A stretch of 64,000 nucleotides of DNA from Mactra quadrangularis (Eukaryota > Mollusca > Bivalvia > Venerida > Mactridae). Where the stretch lies: NCBI GenBank assembly GCA_025267735.1, contig CM046311.1:21047020-21111019 (forward strand), written 5' to 3'. The notes beneath the pieces are model-generated. The model was not told the DNA's origin, searched no databases, and saw only the letters and a program-made list of their open reading frames with translations. The position numbers and the translations under genes were made by a program. Each line of letters opens with the position of its first letter. Positions within the stretch are counted from its first letter, which is position 1. Positions 62,891 to 64,000 of the stretch are shown piece after piece.

Positions 62891-62981
62891 ATTGTCTGCG
62901 GGAGATATTTTTGTTTGTTTGAAATTTGGATGGCTTCCAATTACCAGTATATACATTTGCGTGTAACATGAACGTTATTTG
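62891..62981 (+). other. Segment Z, unit 5
   Basis: 91 bases, acceptor cttttcag, donor TTTG/GTATGTAAG. Phase 0 reads IVCGRYFCLFEIWMASNYQY then IHLRVT and TGA, so E1 plus Z would give a 38-residue protein. Whether it is made is unknown. Confidence 0.35.
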
Positions 62982-63415
62982 GTATGTAAGAGAAGTAAAT
63001 TGCATATTGTACAATGTATTGTATATATGTTGACATCAGATAGATGTATGATATAAATTACACGATTTCTAAACGTTTTCGTGTACTTAAATTCTAATTG
63101 GCACGAGCTTGACTGTGTGGATATAAATCACGAATGTGTAGCTAACTGATTTTTATTGTTTAACAAGAGAAGGTGAAGTACATATATCAATTATCAACAT
63201 AAGTAAATGGGTGATTATGTAGGCAGACGGTTATAGGAAAATGACACAGTTAATTATTATAGTGGCTTCACTTTATACAGCTTTTTGTCTATTCATCTTA
63301 CTATAGACATCTTAGTGCAGAAGTTCCGACCAATAAAAACATTTGCATGATCTATTTACACCATTACTAAATCGCTCATGTTATTATCTATATATAGTAG
63401 TCATAATTTAGTAAT

Positions 63416-63636
63416 TGTTTTCTTAACGTCGTATTCAACACATATTTGGGTCATATATACGACGGCCAGCTCTTCCTACTATAGGTTTCCTGGACACTTT
63501 CCTATCACCAGTACTAAGTTACCCTACCACGAGGCCGACAACTCATGTATAGGGTATGACCTACCGAGACCGGGCTCGAACCCGCGATCTCCGGATTCGA
63601 AGTCAGACATGCTAACCACTACGCCACGTCCGCGGC
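63416..63636 (-). mobile_element. tRNA-headed SINE, unit 5
   Basis: Same insertion as 33064-33282, flanked by taatttagtaatt on the left and taatttaggaatt on the right. Confidence 0.8.
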
Positions 63637-64000
63637 TTAATTTAGGAATTAATATGGTAATTAGATATATGACCTACTTTGCTGTAAAAAGCTTAATCCG
63701 AAACAAAATAAAAATTATTTTATTAACTAATCAATCGACTGACGTAAACTGGTTTCTTAAAAAACTTTACGAGTTCGACGACTTATCACAGTTTAGTTTG
63801 TGAATCCTTAATTTAATACTTTTTCTTTGTTCACAGTAAACATTAGTGGTGGAAACTAAGTAATGTATTCTTTGATCCAAATAAAGTTAGTATAGAAACG
63901 TCTATTTGACGAAAACTGGTGTCTTCACAGCTTTGAAATTGTAATTCGTTCGACCACTAAACACTATATAGTGTGTAAATCTCCTATTTAATATATTTTC

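Larger units (their letters stand above)
57189..64000 (+). repeat. Array unit 5, runs off the window
   Basis: The first part (foldback, 16-kb block lost) follows units 2 and 3, while about 60.0-61.2 kb follows unit 1 (gtatacaaggcagaagacat). The SINE at 63416 follows units 2-4. A deletion of about 0.9 kb joins aaatttatcattg to aaatacttatatg near 59983. It is therefore a mosaic. Confidence 0.9.

Noticed and set aside
63378..63803. 141-codon frame near the right edge
   Set aside because: Most of it is translated SINE sequence (GYDLPRPGSNPRSPDSKSDM is a typical SINE artefact); no gene.
1..64000. CRISPR arrays, rRNA genes, bacterial operons or viral genomes
   Set aside because: No short regularly spaced repeats, no rRNA-like blocks and no long open frames; the sequence is eukaryotic in every respect seen.

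Overview
The window is AT-rich eukaryotic DNA, about two thirds A+T by eye, with no prokaryotic gene organisation. Several dispersed repeats look like those I associate with bivalve molluscs: a tRNA-headed SINE ending in a GAATACGACGTTAAA-type tail, a family ending in GTGCGCCGTAAAACCC plus AAAC repeats, and a minisatellite-bearing element beginning AGCTCGACTTTACGAAG. I infer a mollusc, probably a bivalve; this rests on recall of repeat families, not on a search. No complete conventional gene is visible. What can be supported is a set of short exon-like pieces and many repeats. Left flank, 1-13.9 kb: mostly single copy. It holds two exon-like segments on the minus strand at the left edge, one encoding most of a membrane helix plus a tail. 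On the plus strand there are three short ATG-started, donor-ended candidate first exons (5469, 7143, 13476), all ending in phase 1, and a 27-base microexon-like segment at 10371. It also carries a decayed Tc1-like transposase, a cluster of CRE-like sites, several old direct repeats, and a detached 1-kb piece of the array unit at 4.05-5.06 kb. Array, about 13.9 kb to the end: five head-to-tail copies of a unit of about 11.5 kb (starts near 13929, 25441, 36931, 46049 truncated, and 57189, which runs off the window). Units 2 and 3 are closest to each other. Other units are mosaics, so unequal exchange or conversion is likely. Each unit keeps small segments with splice-like borders: X (31 bases, best in units 1 and 4), Y (exactly 56 bases in all five, open in one frame except for one stop in unit 2), E1 (36 bases starting at an ATG in four of five) and Z (91 bases, 72 in unit 1, with flanking acceptor and donor in all five). 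Phases allow first exon to Y, E1 to X, X to Y, and E1 or Y to Z, so the array may be a decaying or fast-evolving tandem gene family, or a non-coding transcript family. Units 2 and 3 alone also carry a reading frame with an RPA70-like CX4C...CX2C zinc pattern. Mobile elements are dated by the duplication: a SINE is in units 2-5 but its empty site is intact in unit 1. Unit-specific insertions with clean target duplications or empty sites include a 265-bp Tc1/mariner MITE with perfect 30-bp ends, a 399-bp element with perfect 28-bp ends, a 463-bp insertion with an 11-bp target duplication and a 73-bp insertion with a hammerhead-like core (all unit 2), a 205-bp SINE-like insertion (unit 3), and a tRNA-headed SINE plus a roughly 1.2-kb composite with a 170-bp palindrome (unit 4). 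A small 77-bp foldback sits in units 2, 3 and 5.
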